Positions 17,909 to 26,652 of a stretch of DNA of 64,000 bases are shown one piece after another. The position numbers were made by a program, and so were the translations under genes. Source of the stretch: Planctomycetota bacterium (lineage in GTDB: Bacteria; Planctomycetota; Planctomycetia; Pirellulales; Pirellulaceae). Every line of letters starts with the position of its first letter. Within the stretch, counting starts at the first letter, position 1. The notes beneath the pieces are model-generated. The model saw only the letters and a list, made by a program, of their open reading frames with translations, was not told the origin of the DNA and ran no database searches. The DNA lies in assembly GCA_024277285.1 (NCBI GenBank), contig JAJRVM010000042.1:1-64000 (forward strand), given 5' to 3'.

Positions 17909-17988
17909 GGTGATCTCAGGCGGCGCTTGGTGATCTCAGGCGGCGCTTGGTGATCTCAGGCGGCGCTTGGTGATCTCAGGCGGCAATG
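17909..17988. repeat. 20-base tandem repeat, four copies
   Basis: GGTGATCTCAGGCGGCGCTT occurs head to tail at 17909, 17929 and 17949, with a fourth copy at 17969 that diverges in its last four bases. It fills the space between the convergent stops of the membrane protein (17895) and the FHA protein (18016). Confidence 0.95.
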
Positions 17989-18015
17989 TGAGCGCACGCT
18001 TTGGCGTCTGCAGTC

Positions 18016-18561
18016 CTACCGTTGGTCGTTCAGTAGCGAACTGAGGTCGTCATCATCTTTCGCATCACTACGTGGCGAAATCGTGCCGATTTGCCATTCC
18101 GTGTCGCGTTCGATCGGGGCAGCCTTGGAGGGTGCCACTTGTGGAGGCTTGGCGTCGTTGGGGGGTGGCGACGGCGGACGTTGAGCGGCGGGCCGTCTGC
18201 TCGAGTTGGGAGCTCCGTGGGTACTGTCCTCGTTGCCGATGTCGTACGTGGAATGAGTGCTGTCGTTGTTGCTCTCCGCGTAGACGGCTCGGAAATTAAT
18301 CGTTGCGATGGTCAGTAGCTCGCCCGGAGGCAGCTCTGACTCCGTTACCCGTTGGCTGCCGACGTAGGTACCGTTCAAGGAGCCAAGGTCACGTACCATC
18401 AGAGTGCCGTCGGCTTCAAACAGCTCGCAGTGCTTTCGGCTTACCAGCGGGTGGGGTAGCGTCAGTGTCGCTTCACGTCCTCGGCCGATGATTACGGGCA
18501 AGTTGAGATTGATTTCCACGGCTTTGGCATCGCCGCCAACAACCAGTAGTTTTGCCTTCAT
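18016..18561 (-). CDS. FHA domain protein
   Basis: The 181-residue product from ATG 18561 (MKAKLLVVGGDAK, with AGGAG upstream) has a forkhead-associated domain at about 3-97: VIIGRGREATLTL, HPLVSRKHCELFEADG and DLGSLNGTYVGSQRV are the phosphothreonine-binding signature, with the Gly-Arg, Ser-Arg-Lys-His and Asn-Gly residues all present. The rest (about 105-181) is a Pro/Asp/Ser-rich disordered tail. FHA domains read Ser/Thr phosphorylation, common in planctomycetes; no kinase is adjacent. Confidence 0.9.
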   Translation of the reverse strand: MKAKLLVVGGDAKAVEINLNLPVIIGRGREATLTLPHPLVSRKHCELFEADGTLMVRDLGSLNGTYVGSQRVTESELPPGELLTIATINFRAVYAESNNDSTHSTYDIGNEDSTHGAPNSSRRPAAQRPPSPPPNDAKPPQVAPSKAAPIERDTEWQIGTISPRSDAKDDDDLSSLLNDQR

Positions 18562-19258
18562 GCGATCGTACTCCTGCTCAAGTGGCCGCACCGTATTCAC
18601 GAGACCGCTTAATACTCACAACGCGAAAGATTCTTGAACGCCGAATTCTTCCGTGCGTTAATCTGCCAATCTGTACGCCACCAGGCGTGGCACCAGCGAA
18701 TCTGGTTTTCATATGCCACGTCAGTGACACTTGGTGGAATCGCTTTGTAATGATAAGTCTTGCGTGCAACCGCCGCTCGCGCAGCGCTGCTCGTGTACGT
18801 CACCAGTTTATTCGGTTGAGGACCGGGCTGCAATCAGCGGGCCATTATGTTGCGTCGTCGAGTCAGTGGGTATTTGGAGGCGCGTTTGGGGGGGGCTGCG
18901 ATCGCGTGGCGGCACGTCGAATGGGTATCGCGTAGCGAAACGGAGGGAGTTGTGTCGCAAGAAAGGAGGTTGTCGCGCGCCCCAACCGAGTGGCAGAAGG
19001 TGTTGTTGGAGCGTTTTGTGGGTTTGTCGGCGATTTCCCTTGAGTGGCGATCGTCTGTAGGCTTGCTCAGACCTCGCCGTTTCCTTATCTTGTGAGGCGT
19101 GGCTGCTGAAGGCGACCTATGGAAGCCACTAGGCGGGCTGTTGGAGCAGATATCGGGGACAATTGCCCTTGCAAGCTTACTTGCGGGCCCTATAATCCGG
19201 TTTTCCATGGGTTTTTGTAGCGATTAATGGCTGCAGTTCCGGTGGGTATTGATTTTAT
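18562..19258. other. 700-base intergenic region upstream of tRNA-Gly
   Basis: Apart from the tRNA promoter at 19169-19196 and the FHA gene leader, no convincing gene was found. Open frames such as 18847-19095 lack ribosome sites and coding character. Confidence 0.5.
19169..19196 (+). promoter_or_regulatory. Predicted promoter of tRNA-Gly and probably tig
   Basis: TTGCAA (19169-19174, four of six) and a perfect TATAAT (19191-19196) are 16 bases apart. It is the only clear promoter seen ahead of tRNA-Gly, and no separate promoter was found between the tRNA and the trigger factor gene. Confidence 0.65.
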
Positions 19259-19331
19259 GCGGGTGTAGCTCAGTTGGCAGAGCACAACGTTGCCAACGTT
19301 GTTGTCGTGGGTTCGAATCCCATCACCCGCT
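19259..19331 (+). tRNA. tRNA-Gly (anticodon GCC)
   Basis: The 73-base cloverleaf folds fully: acceptor GCGGGTG/CACCCGC with discriminator T, D arm GCTC/GAGC, anticodon stem CAACG/CGTTG with loop TTGCCAA, and T arm with the TTCGAAT loop. The anticodon GCC reads GGC/GGT glycine codons. CCA is not encoded. A T-run follows at 19333-19340, which might terminate part of the transcripts before tig. Confidence 0.97.
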
Positions 19332-19397
19332 CTTTTTTTTCACTTCATGGTGAGCTTGCCTTCAAGCTCCGTGAGACGGACCAAACGGCGCAAATCG

Positions 19398-20897
19398 ATG
19401 AGTTCAGACGACATTGAACCTGATGACGAAGGTCAAAGCCCGGCCGAGAGCGACGCGAAGCAAAAGCTGTCGCTTGAGGTTGAAATCGCGAGTCCGGGAG
19501 CATGTCAGCGGCATGTGACGGTCAAAGTTGCGCGCGAGGACATCGATCGTTACTTGGCCGAAGCATACGACGAACTGGCTCCAAAAGCGGAAGTTCCCGG
19601 GTTTCGTCCTGGTCGGGCTCCTCGCAAGCTAGTCGAGTCGCGTTTCAAGGAGCAGGTCACAGGCCAGGTCAAGGGCTCGCTGCTGATGGATGCGCTTGAG
19701 CAAGTGAGCGAAGAACACGAGTTTTCGGCAATTAGTGAGCCGGATCTTGATCTTGATGCGGTGACGCTTCCGGACGATGGTGCGTTGGCATTTGAGTTTG
19801 ACATCGAAGTGCGGCCCGATTTTAATTCCCCCCAATGGAAGGGCTTGAAGCTAACGCGTCAGGTGCGCGAGTACACGGACGACGATGTGAGCGAGCATCT
19901 GCGGCGGCTGTTGTCGAGCCATGGTGAATTGGTGGCACGCGACGGTCCCGTTGAAGCCGGCGATGCATTGGATGTAGATGTCAAGGTCACCGATGGCGAT
20001 ACCGTCGTCTCGGAATCAAAGAAAGCCCGGGTTCGGGTCTTGTCGGTTTTGAGCTTGCGAGATGCTACCATTGATGGTTTCGGTGATCTCATGGTAGGTG
20101 CCGAGAAAGGCGAGACTCGCAGCATCAAGATCACCATCAGTGATGGAGCGACCGATGAAGCGCTGCGTGGCAAGGAGGTCGACGTCGCTTTTACGGTCGG
20201 GAAGGTCAACTACATCAAGCTGCCGGAGTTGACGCAAGCCTATTTGGAGGAGCTTGGCGGATTCGAGGACCAGGATGAGCTGCTTGAGGCGATTCGCGAA
20301 GAGTTGGAGCGACAGGCTCAATATGCCCAGCAGCGGCAATTGCGCCAGCAGATCACAAACACGTTGACCCAGGATGCCGGGTGGGATTTGCCTCCCGAAC
20401 TGGTTAAACGACAGGCTCAACGTGAACTGGATCGGGCTGTATTGGAGTTGAAGTCAAGTGGTTTCAGTGCGGACGCGATTCAGGCCCATTCAAACCAGAT
20501 TCGACAGAATAGTCTGCGGTCGACGGAGACGGCATTGAAGGAACACTTCATTTTCGAACGCATTGCGGAAGATGAAGAAATCGACGCGACGGAGGCGGAT
20601 TTCGATCTCGAAGTCGAGTTGATTGCGCGTCAGGGCGATGAGTCCCCGCGTCGTGTTCGTGCTCGTTTGGAAAAACGAGGGCAAATGGATGCGTTGCGGA
20701 ACCAGATCATCGAGCGCAAAGTCGTTGACCTGATCTGCTCGGAAGCGGATTTCGAGGACGTGCCGGCGACCGACAGCGAGGAGGACACCTTTGCCGTCGA
20801 TTTGGCGCTGGCGGGTGGCCATGAGGCATCAACTATTCCCGAGGCGAAGCACGGCGGTGAAGCCGAAGATTTGCGTTCGCCGGTCGATCACAGTTGA
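19398..20897 (+). CDS. tig: Trigger factor, ribosome-bound chaperone/prolyl isomerase
   Basis: The 499-residue product meets nascent chains at the ribosome exit. The ribosome-binding signature GFRPGRAPRKLVESRF lies at about 74-89, a diverged FKBP-like prolyl isomerase domain at about 190-275, and the helical chaperone arms from 280 on (many Arg/Gln/Glu, e.g. EQLERQAQYAQQRQLRQQ-like pattern). The tail after about 465 is acidic and specific. The start is uncertain: ATG 19398 (MSSDDIEPDD) gives an acidic leader, ATG 19347 would add 17 residues; neither has a strong ribosome site. The frame cannot start earlier because the tRNA occupies 19259-19331. Linkage tig-clpP is common in bacteria. Confidence 0.9.
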   Translation: MSSDDIEPDDEGQSPAESDAKQKLSLEVEIASPGACQRHVTVKVAREDIDRYLAEAYDELAPKAEVPGFRPGRAPRKLVESRFKEQVTGQVKGSLLMDALEQVSEEHEFSAISEPDLDLDAVTLPDDGALAFEFDIEVRPDFNSPQWKGLKLTRQVREYTDDDVSEHLRRLLSSHGELVARDGPVEAGDALDVDVKVTDGDTVVSESKKARVRVLSVLSLRDATIDGFGDLMVGAEKGETRSIKITISDGATDEALRGKEVDVAFTVGKVNYIKLPELTQAYLEELGGFEDQDELLEAIREELERQAQYAQQRQLRQQITNTLTQDAGWDLPPELVKRQAQRELDRAVLELKSSGFSADAIQAHSNQIRQNSLRSTETALKEHFIFERIAEDEEIDATEADFDLEVELIARQGDESPRRVRARLEKRGQMDALRNQIIERKVVDLICSEADFEDVPATDSEEDTFAVDLALAGGHEASTIPEAKHGGEAEDLRSPVDHS

Positions 20898-21119
20898 GGC
20901 GTTTGATTTACCTCGTGGCTGACTGAGTATCTTGTACGCATATGGCGGGCGCAGCTGTTTGAGGGCGCCCCGGACTCGAAAGTAGTATCGCAGTAGATCA
21001 AATCGAAAGGGAGTTCGTGCCCGGTTCGCGAGTCGCGTTGTTCAAGACGCGGTGTGAATGTGCGAGTTCGATTCCCGTGCCGTATTTGGCAATCATTTTG
21101 TGCCCAAGGATCAGATGGC

Positions 21120-21743
21120 ATGAGTCGATCGTTTCCTGAACCCATTACCGATTCACATTCGTACCAATCGTATCAACGGCAACGCCAGTTGACGTTGGGC
21201 GACCTGCTGCTGGAGAACCGCATTGTGTTTCTTCAGGGCGAGATCTACACGGCCAATGCAAATGATGTCGTGATGAAATTGCTGTATTTACAGAGCGAGA
21301 ATCGGCGCAAGGACATTCACTTCTACTTGAACTCCCCGGGTGGGGATGTTGTGGCGACGATGGCAATTTACGACACGATGCAGATTCTTAGCTGCCCGGT
21401 CTCTACCTATTGCGTTGGTCAGGCGGCGAGTGGTGCGGCAGTGTTGCTAACGGGTGGGACGCCTGGCAAGCGATTTGCATTGCCACACGCTCGTGTCATG
21501 TTGCATCAGCCGTACGGCGGAGTGAGTGGCCAGGTTAGCGATATCGAGATTCAAGCGAATGAGATCCTGCGCAATCGGCAGATGTTGAACGAGATTATCG
21601 CAGAGCATTCCGGGCAGAAAATCGAAAAGATCGCTGAAGACACGGACCGCGATTTCTTCCTCAATGCGCAGGAGGCGAAGGAATACGGTTTGGTCGATGA
21701 GATCCTGAAGAGGCCACCGCTTGACGGTGAGGATGAGAAATAG
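21120..21743 (+). CDS. clpP: ATP-dependent Clp protease proteolytic subunit, first copy
   Basis: The 207-residue product from ATG 21120 (AAGGATC seven bases before) belongs to the ClpP serine protease family. Catalytic Ser is residue 104 in VGQAASGAAVLL, His is 129 in VMLHQPYGG, and the Asp lies in EDTDRDFF (about 173-178), so it should be active. Gly replaces the usual Met after the active Ser (AASG rather than AASM). It differs clearly from the second copy 210 bases downstream; paired ClpPs often build mixed two-ring barrels working with ClpX or ClpC. No clpX is in the window. Confidence 0.95.
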   Translation: MSRSFPEPITDSHSYQSYQRQRQLTLGDLLLENRIVFLQGEIYTANANDVVMKLLYLQSENRRKDIHFYLNSPGGDVVATMAIYDTMQILSCPVSTYCVGQAASGAAVLLTGGTPGKRFALPHARVMLHQPYGGVSGQVSDIEIQANEILRNRQMLNEIIAEHSGQKIEKIAEDTDRDFFLNAQEAKEYGLVDEILKRPPLDGEDEK

Positions 21744-21954
21744 TTACAGCAAGTACATGCGCACTGCTTGGCGGAGCGCATTGGACAGGGTCTGTTAGTG
21801 CGACGACCGGTCGCATAGAACGGGCCGAGCAGACGAGCTAATTGGCCACGGTCGGATTATCGGCTGATCCGTGGCTACGGAATCATTTAAAAACGAAATA
21901 ACTTCGCGAACGAGTCGTTCTCGCGGCACTTGTAATACGGAGCATTTGCGAGCG

Positions 21955-22551
21955 ATGCCACTGATCCCCTACGTAGTCGAAAAGAGCGGTCGCGAAGAAC
22001 GCGTATACGATATCTACAGCCGGTTGCTGAAGGATCGTATCATCTTTCTTGGTTCGAGTGTTAACGATGATGTCGCTAACTCCATCGTTGCCCAGATGCT
22101 GTTCTTGCAATCGGACGATCCCAAGTCAGAGATCCATTTTTACGTCAATTCTCCTGGCGGCAGTGTGAGTGCCGGGTTGGCGATCTATGACACCATGCAG
22201 TTTGTGACCTGTGACGTCGCCACCTACTGTATTGGCCAGGCCGCCTCGATGGGCGCGGTGCTCCTGACAGCCGGCGCCGAGGGGAAGCGGCATGCGCTAC
22301 CCAACGCGCGGATCATGATCCACCAGCCGTTGGCCGGCATGCAAGGAACGGCCGAGGAGATCATGATTCACGCCAAGGAATTTCGACGGATCAAGGATCG
22401 GATGAATGAAATCTTGATTCGGCATACGGGCCATCCGTTGGATAAAATCGAGAAAGATACCGATCGAGACTGTTTCATGACGGCTCAAGAAGCCAAGGAA
22501 TACCACTTGATCGACCAGGTTGTCGAGAAAATGGAACGTTCGGAATCATAG
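21955..22551 (+). CDS. clpP: ATP-dependent Clp protease proteolytic subunit, second copy
   Basis: The 198-residue product from ATG 21955 ([19 protein letters not shown]) is a canonical Clp[16 protein letters not shown] carries the catalytic Ser, [11 protein letters not shown] the His and EKDTDRDCF the Asp. GGAG lies 13 bases upstream of the start. The N-terminus is the typical one that is trimmed to form the axial loops. Together with the first copy and trigger factor it forms a protein quality block on one strand; the gaps (220 and 210 bases) leave room for internal promoters. Confidence 0.96.
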   Translation: MPLIPYVVEKSGREERVYDIYSRLLKDRIIFLGSSVNDDVANSIVAQMLFLQSDDPKSEIHFYVNSPGGSVSAGLAIYDTMQFVTCDVATYCIGQAASMGAVLLTAGAEGKRHALPNARIMIHQPLAGMQGTAEEIMIHAKEFRRIKDRMNEILIRHTGHPLDKIEKDTDRDCFMTAQEAKEYHLIDQVVEKMERSES

Positions 22552-22944
22552 GCGAACTGCGTTTCTACCAGTTCCACGCTAATGGGCAAAAGGAATGTTC
22601 AAGGATGAACACTTTGCGGTGCCAACAGCCAGGTCGATCATGGCGAAAGATCTGCCTCGGCCGGTCTGCTGGCAGGTAAAGAAATGGCAAGTACGGCTCT
22701 CTCCCGCATTACGAGCTGATTGCCGCAGGATGCAACCAATTGACATGCAAGAAACGGACCCGACTCGCTATCGCGCGTTGGGCCAAAGCCGATCGGCCTT
22801 GATGCGTTGTCGCGTCAGCGCCCCGCAGGCTGTTGGATGGTTTCTTGCTGGCGTTTCGTAAATCTGCAATTGTGGCTGCAATGTGCCGTCGGTGCATGTT
22901 GCTTCCCGACCACCGATCCGCCGCAAGCAAGGCGAGAGGGTGCG
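22552..22944. other. 390-base intergenic region after clpP
   Basis: No terminator or promoter is obvious. One open frame (22595-22861, 88 residues) follows AAAGG but has no recognisable features and I do not call it. Confidence 0.5.
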
Positions 22945-24000
22945 ATGAACGTTCGGCTCCTAATACTACCAGTTATTGTCATATTGATGCTCGGCGGGTG
23001 CCGCAAGGATCCGCACATGCAAGTCTATATCGACAACATGAATGCCGAGAAGCGCTTGCTTGAGGACACGATGTATGATCTGCAGTATGACTACGAAGAT
23101 AAAGTTGCCGAGGTGGAGAAGCTGCGTCAGGAGCTAGAGGCGTTGAAGTCGGGTGACCCGAGCGTGTTGTCGCAGCCCGATGCATCATCGTCGAGCGACC
23201 GGTCTGGGAATGCTGCGCCACGTGACTTGTTTCCCGGTGTTCCTGATCTGAAACCGCCTACGATCAAACAGGGAACACCAAGTGGTTCGGGGAGCGGAAG
23301 TGGCAAGAAGAAACCGGCGCGAAGCGATGGAGAAGAAGAGGATGGTTTAGAACCACCGAAGCTTGATCTGGGCACGGAAGGTTCGGTCTCAGCAGCGGCG
23401 GTGCCGTTAGACCAGCGAATCGCCAGCGTCTATGTGAACCCCTCTCGAACCGGTGGCCTGCAGCGCGATCAGCGCGCGGGGGACGACGGTGTCGTACTTG
23501 TATTTGAACCTCGCAACAAGGCGAACGAATTCGTACCGGCTGCCGGTCGAGTTTCTGTGGTGTTACTTGATCCGGAAACGCGTCGCCGAGTGGCGCGGTG
23601 GGAGTTTAGCGAGGAGCAAACTGCGGAGGCACTTCAGAAAGCACGCACCACGCGCGGCATTGAACTGAAAATGCCATGGAAAGGTACACCGCCAGACAAG
23701 AGTCGTTTGCATCTGTTTGTTCGTTATTGGTTGCCCGGTGGCAAGACCGTGCAGGGAGATCGGAAAATAACGATCGCGCCTCATGGCCAATTGACCTCGC
23801 GATGGACACCACGCACGGAGAACCGGCCCGCTCCCCCCAGTCGGCGCGTGAACGTGGCCGAGAAGCAGGACGGCGCGGCGCCGGCGGATGCGAAGAGCGA
23901 CGCGCAAACACAAGACCACCCTGATGCGGCCGATCCGCCACGCGCAGCCGCGCCACATGCCCGGCAAGCGCGACTGCCGCAATGGCGACCCTATCGATAA
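22945..24000 (+). CDS. Lipoprotein with a coiled-coil N-terminus
   Basis: The 351-residue product from ATG 22945 has a lipoprotein signal (MNVRLLILPVIVILMLGGC, lipobox LGGC with Cys at 19), so it is expected to be membrane-anchored in the periplasm. A charged coiled coil follows (about 28-64, NAEKRLLEDTMYDLQYDYED), then a Ser/Gly/Lys-rich linker (about 70-130), a folded domain (about 150-300, with VLVFEPRNKANEFVPAAG, VSVVLLDPETRRRVARWEFS) and a Pro/Ala/Arg-rich basic tail. I do not know a named family; similar planctomycete lipoproteins are annotated as hypothetical. GAGAGGG is just upstream of the start. Confidence 0.75.
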   Translation: MNVRLLILPVIVILMLGGCRKDPHMQVYIDNMNAEKRLLEDTMYDLQYDYEDKVAEVEKLRQELEALKSGDPSVLSQPDASSSSDRSGNAAPRDLFPGVPDLKPPTIKQGTPSGSGSGSGKKKPARSDGEEEDGLEPPKLDLGTEGSVSAAAVPLDQRIASVYVNPSRTGGLQRDQRAGDDGVVLVFEPRNKANEFVPAAGRVSVVLLDPETRRRVARWEFSEEQTAEALQKARTTRGIELKMPWKGTPPDKSRLHLFVRYWLPGGKTVQGDRKITIAPHGQLTSRWTPRTENRPAPPSRRVNVAEKQDGAAPADAKSDAQTQDHPDAADPPRAAAPHARQARLPQWRPYR

Positions 24001-24300
24001 CGCCAGCAGGCTCAAGTTGCGGCGAATTCGCTGCTCGTACAGTGGCACAAACCGTTCGCAATGGGGTGCCCCCTGGTCGTAACCGTTCACGCGGTTCAAG
24101 CCACCACCGAATCGTCACACGCCGACTGCGGAACTATTACCCAGCTTCAAGTGGCGTCTCGGTTGAAAGGCGCGCCGCCAATGTTGAAGCCAACCGCGTC
24201 TTGATTCGGCCTCAGCAAAGCGACGGTTAATAGAAAACCTTCCGTGTCGTTTCCTTCGATTCCAATCTTCGGTTGGCCAACGTCAACCTGCCGGAACCGG
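24001..24300. other. 300-base convergent intergenic region with repeats
   Basis: Between the lipoprotein and the M50/HlyD gene, which converge. It holds a GTAACCGTTCACG half-site (24079-24091) of the dispersed palindrome and copy 2 of the 67-base repeat. Confidence 0.6.
24174..24240. repeat. 67-base dispersed repeat, copy 2
   Basis: It matches 6083-6149 from GCCGCCAATGTTGAAGCC through GCGACGGTT to GAAAACCT with about four mismatches, in the same orientation, 18 kb away. Flanking sequences differ, so the copied unit is short. Confidence 0.8.
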
Positions 24301-26532
24301 CTATAGTTCAAAGTGAAACGTATGGCAGAGCGAGTTCCAAAGGCGTTGCCCAAGTGTCCGAGTGCCGGCATGAATTTTGGCTCGACCGTGACCGCCGCTC
24401 AAGAGTCGCTGTTGATCGATGTCCAGAGGTACGCTGGCCTGATAGGTTTTCGCAAGAGCGTCGCGAGAACGTTGGGCCTTGGACGTCGGTGATGACGCGG
24501 AACCGGTTGCGTTCGAGACGCTGGCGGGAGTGACGGGGAGATCGGTTTGTGAGATCTGTGTGATGCGTCCGCTCAGGTGCCGGCCACGCAACTGCTGAGG
24601 AAACAGTTCGACAAACTGGTCGGTCCGCACCGATTCGATCGTCGATTCATCAATTGCCAGTACGGCCTCCATCTGCGTCGCATCGCCGATTTGACAGATC
24701 GGAACACCCTCATTCAGGAAGGCGTTCACGTTTTCCTGTTGCAGCGGATGTCCGGACCAGTAGGAGAGTGTTTCGGAGTGCTCGGGGCGGTCGATCGCGG
24801 GCATGGCGAAGATCATCCCGGCGCGGGGAGCGCGGATCGTCAAACGTTGTTGATCTTGCTTGCGCCGGAGGATCCTGCGGTCGAGCGATGCGATTGCTTC
24901 GGAAACTTCGGACATTTCCAACAGTGCCGCGTCACCGTCATAGGCTTGTAGTTGCAAGGCGGCGAGCCTGGCTGCCAAGACTTCGCGTTGGCCAAACAAC
25001 TGTGTAATAGCCATGGCGACGTCTCGGTTTTGCAACACGACCAAGGTCTGGCCACGCTGAACGTCTTGCCCTGGTTGTACGTTGATTTCGACAAGTGTTC
25101 CGGCGACATCAACGTATGCGGTCGCGGCATCACGCACTTGTACCTGGAAATCACAGGTTACGTAATGTGGCAGCGGGACCAGCATGATTGCGCACAGTAG
25201 CCCAGCAAGGATCCCGGTGGCGATCAACATTCGTAGTTTCTTCAATTGCCTTGTCCTCCCAGGAACGCTCAGGAAACGCATGAACTGCCAGGCTGGCACG
25301 AAGACCAGGCCATAGAGCGCAAAGATGACCAACAGTTGGCCGATAATTTGCAGCCCGAGCGGCACGAATACCCGGTACAGAAACCAGAGGATCGAAAACA
25401 CGACGACCCAACGATAAATCGATGCGGCGATGGCGTAAAGAACGAACAACCAGCGGCGGCGTTGTGGCAGAAAAGGGTCTTTCGGTTCGGGCAGGCCCAA
25501 GAACCACGCACCGAGCTTCCGTTGGACAACGGCTCCTGCCTTTTGACGCAAGTTGGGAACCTCCAAGACGTCGGCCAAGATAAAGTAGCCGTCGTAGCGT
25601 AGCAGCGGGTTGGCGTTGAACAACAATGTGCTGACTGAGCAAACGAACATGATGTCGAGGCAAAGGTAATGCAGCAGTCCAGCGTCGCTGAACCACCACA
25701 GGAACGTGCAGATGCTTGCCAGAATCAGTTCGATGTACATGCCCGCGGCGCCGATCGCGGCGCGTTGCCACTTGCTGCGCACCATCCACGAGTCGGAGAC
25801 GTTACAGTAGAGGCAAGGTGTCAGGACCAACAGCATCAATCCCATTTCGTGACACTCGCCGCCAAATCGTTTGCAGGCCAGCCCGTGTCCCAGTTCGTGA
25901 AGTACCTTGGTGCCGGCCAGCACCACTGCCAGCAGGAGCCAATTGTTCCCACCAAAGAACGCACCAAATTCGGGCAAGCGGCGCAGGAAGACATCGAACT
26001 GAGCGGTGATCAGCAGGAGCGCCGAGCTGATCAAGAATAACGCGGCCAATGCGCCAGGCCAGCTGAACAGCCAACCGCACGCGCCGTTCAGCCAATGTAG
26101 GAATCGGTCGGGGTTTACACCGGCGAAGCGAATGCACAAGATGTTGGACCAGTTGGCGTGCCGTTCTTGACGCTGATGTTGTCGGTGGCGTTCCAGAAGT
26201 TGTTCGCCCTGGGCGTCGCCGTCGGCGATTACGAGAGAATTGCGAAATAGCCGACCGACCAGCGTTTGAAGCTCTGACAATTCTAGTCGCTGGGGAGCGA
26301 ATTCGCGTTCAAATTGTTGTTGAATCTCGGCCGGACTTCGCTGGCCATCGAGTAGATTCAGGAGCGTGTACTCTTCTTGCTCGAAACGGTAGAACGACAA
26401 CGTGAGCGGGTCCTTGACGATCCAGTAGTTGCGTCCCTGGTAGGTTTGTTGCGAGGTGACCAGATCCTGACGCACACGCAATCGCAACGGACGTTTGGCA
26501 CTGTCGCTCAGGTGATTGTGTGACGCGAGCAT
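24301..26532 (-). CDS. PqqD-like / M50 site-2-protease-like membrane protein fused to a HlyD-type adaptor
   Basis: The 743-residue product combines three parts. Residues 15-100 (TYQGRNYWIVKDPLTLSFYRF, LDGQRSPAEIQQQFE) look like a PqqD-type RiPP-recognition domain. Residues 135-480 hold about eight membrane segments with HELGH at 212-216 and LLRYDGYF with Asp 314, the zinc ligands of M50 proteases. Residues about 495-743 are a lipoyl/HlyD-like half with GTLVEINVQPGQDVQRG and a helical hairpin. This fusion is typical of planctomycete genomes and of unknown function; processing or export of a peptide is inferred. Start: ATG 26532 has AAGGTG upstream; an alternative TTG at 26637 would add 35 residues. 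It follows the HlyD gene at 26653 on the same strand, so they are co-transcribed. Confidence 0.85.
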   Translation of the reverse strand: MLASHNHLSDSAKRPLRLRVRQDLVTSQQTYQGRNYWIVKDPLTLSFYRFEQEEYTLLNLLDGQRSPAEIQQQFEREFAPQRLELSELQTLVGRLFRNSLVIADGDAQGEQLLERHRQHQRQERHANWSNILCIRFAGVNPDRFLHWLNGACGWLFSWPGALAALFLISSALLLITAQFDVFLRRLPEFGAFFGGNNWLLLAVVLAGTKVLHELGHGLACKRFGGECHEMGLMLLVLTPCLYCNVSDSWMVRSKWQRAAIGAAGMYIELILASICTFLWWFSDAGLLHYLCLDIMFVCSVSTLLFNANPLLRYDGYFILADVLEVPNLRQKAGAVVQRKLGAWFLGLPEPKDPFLPQRRRWLFVLYAIAASIYRWVVVFSILWFLYRVFVPLGLQIIGQLLVIFALYGLVFVPAWQFMRFLSVPGRTRQLKKLRMLIATGILAGLLCAIMLVPLPHYVTCDFQVQVRDAATAYVDVAGTLVEINVQPGQDVQRGQTLVVLQNRDVAMAITQLFGQREVLAARLAALQLQAYDGDAALLEMSEVSEAIASLDRRILRRKQDQQRLTIRAPRAGMIFAMPAIDRPEHSETLSYWSGHPLQQENVNAFLNEGVPICQIGDATQMEAVLAIDESTIESVRTDQFVELFPQQLRGRHLSGRITQISQTDLPVTPASVSNATGSASSPTSKAQRSRDALAKTYQASVPLDIDQQRLLSGGHGRAKIHAGTRTLGQRLWNSLCHTFHFEL

Positions 26533-26652
26533 CTTGGGTAACACCTTACGCGTGTCGCGGAAGCTACCAGGATTCAGGGCAATCGTGTTGCCGCGGCTGG
26601 TGTCCCGAATTCGATGAACGACTGCCGCACCCCACAAGGGATCGTGAAGCGC

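Noticed and set aside
17909..17988. CRISPR-like array
   Set aside because: The 20-base units abut directly with no spacers, so it is a simple tandem repeat; no cas gene is present anywhere in the window.
18847..19095. 82-residue forward frame upstream of tRNA-Gly
   Set aside because: No ribosome site, Arg-rich composition of a chance frame in GC-rich DNA, no similarity noticed.
21056..21085. tRNA T-loop-like stretch (GAGTTCGATTCCC) upstream of clpP
   Set aside because: No matching acceptor, D or anticodon arms could be folded around it.
22595..22861. 88-residue forward frame after the second clpP
   Set aside because: AAAGG is too close to the ATG, and the product has no motif, signal or membrane segment. 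Left uncalled but could be tested by conservation.
26533..26637. Longer N-terminus of the M50/HlyD protein from TTG 26637
   Set aside because: ATG 26532 has a better ribosome site and gives the usual short lead into the PqqD-like region; the longer form cannot be fully excluded.
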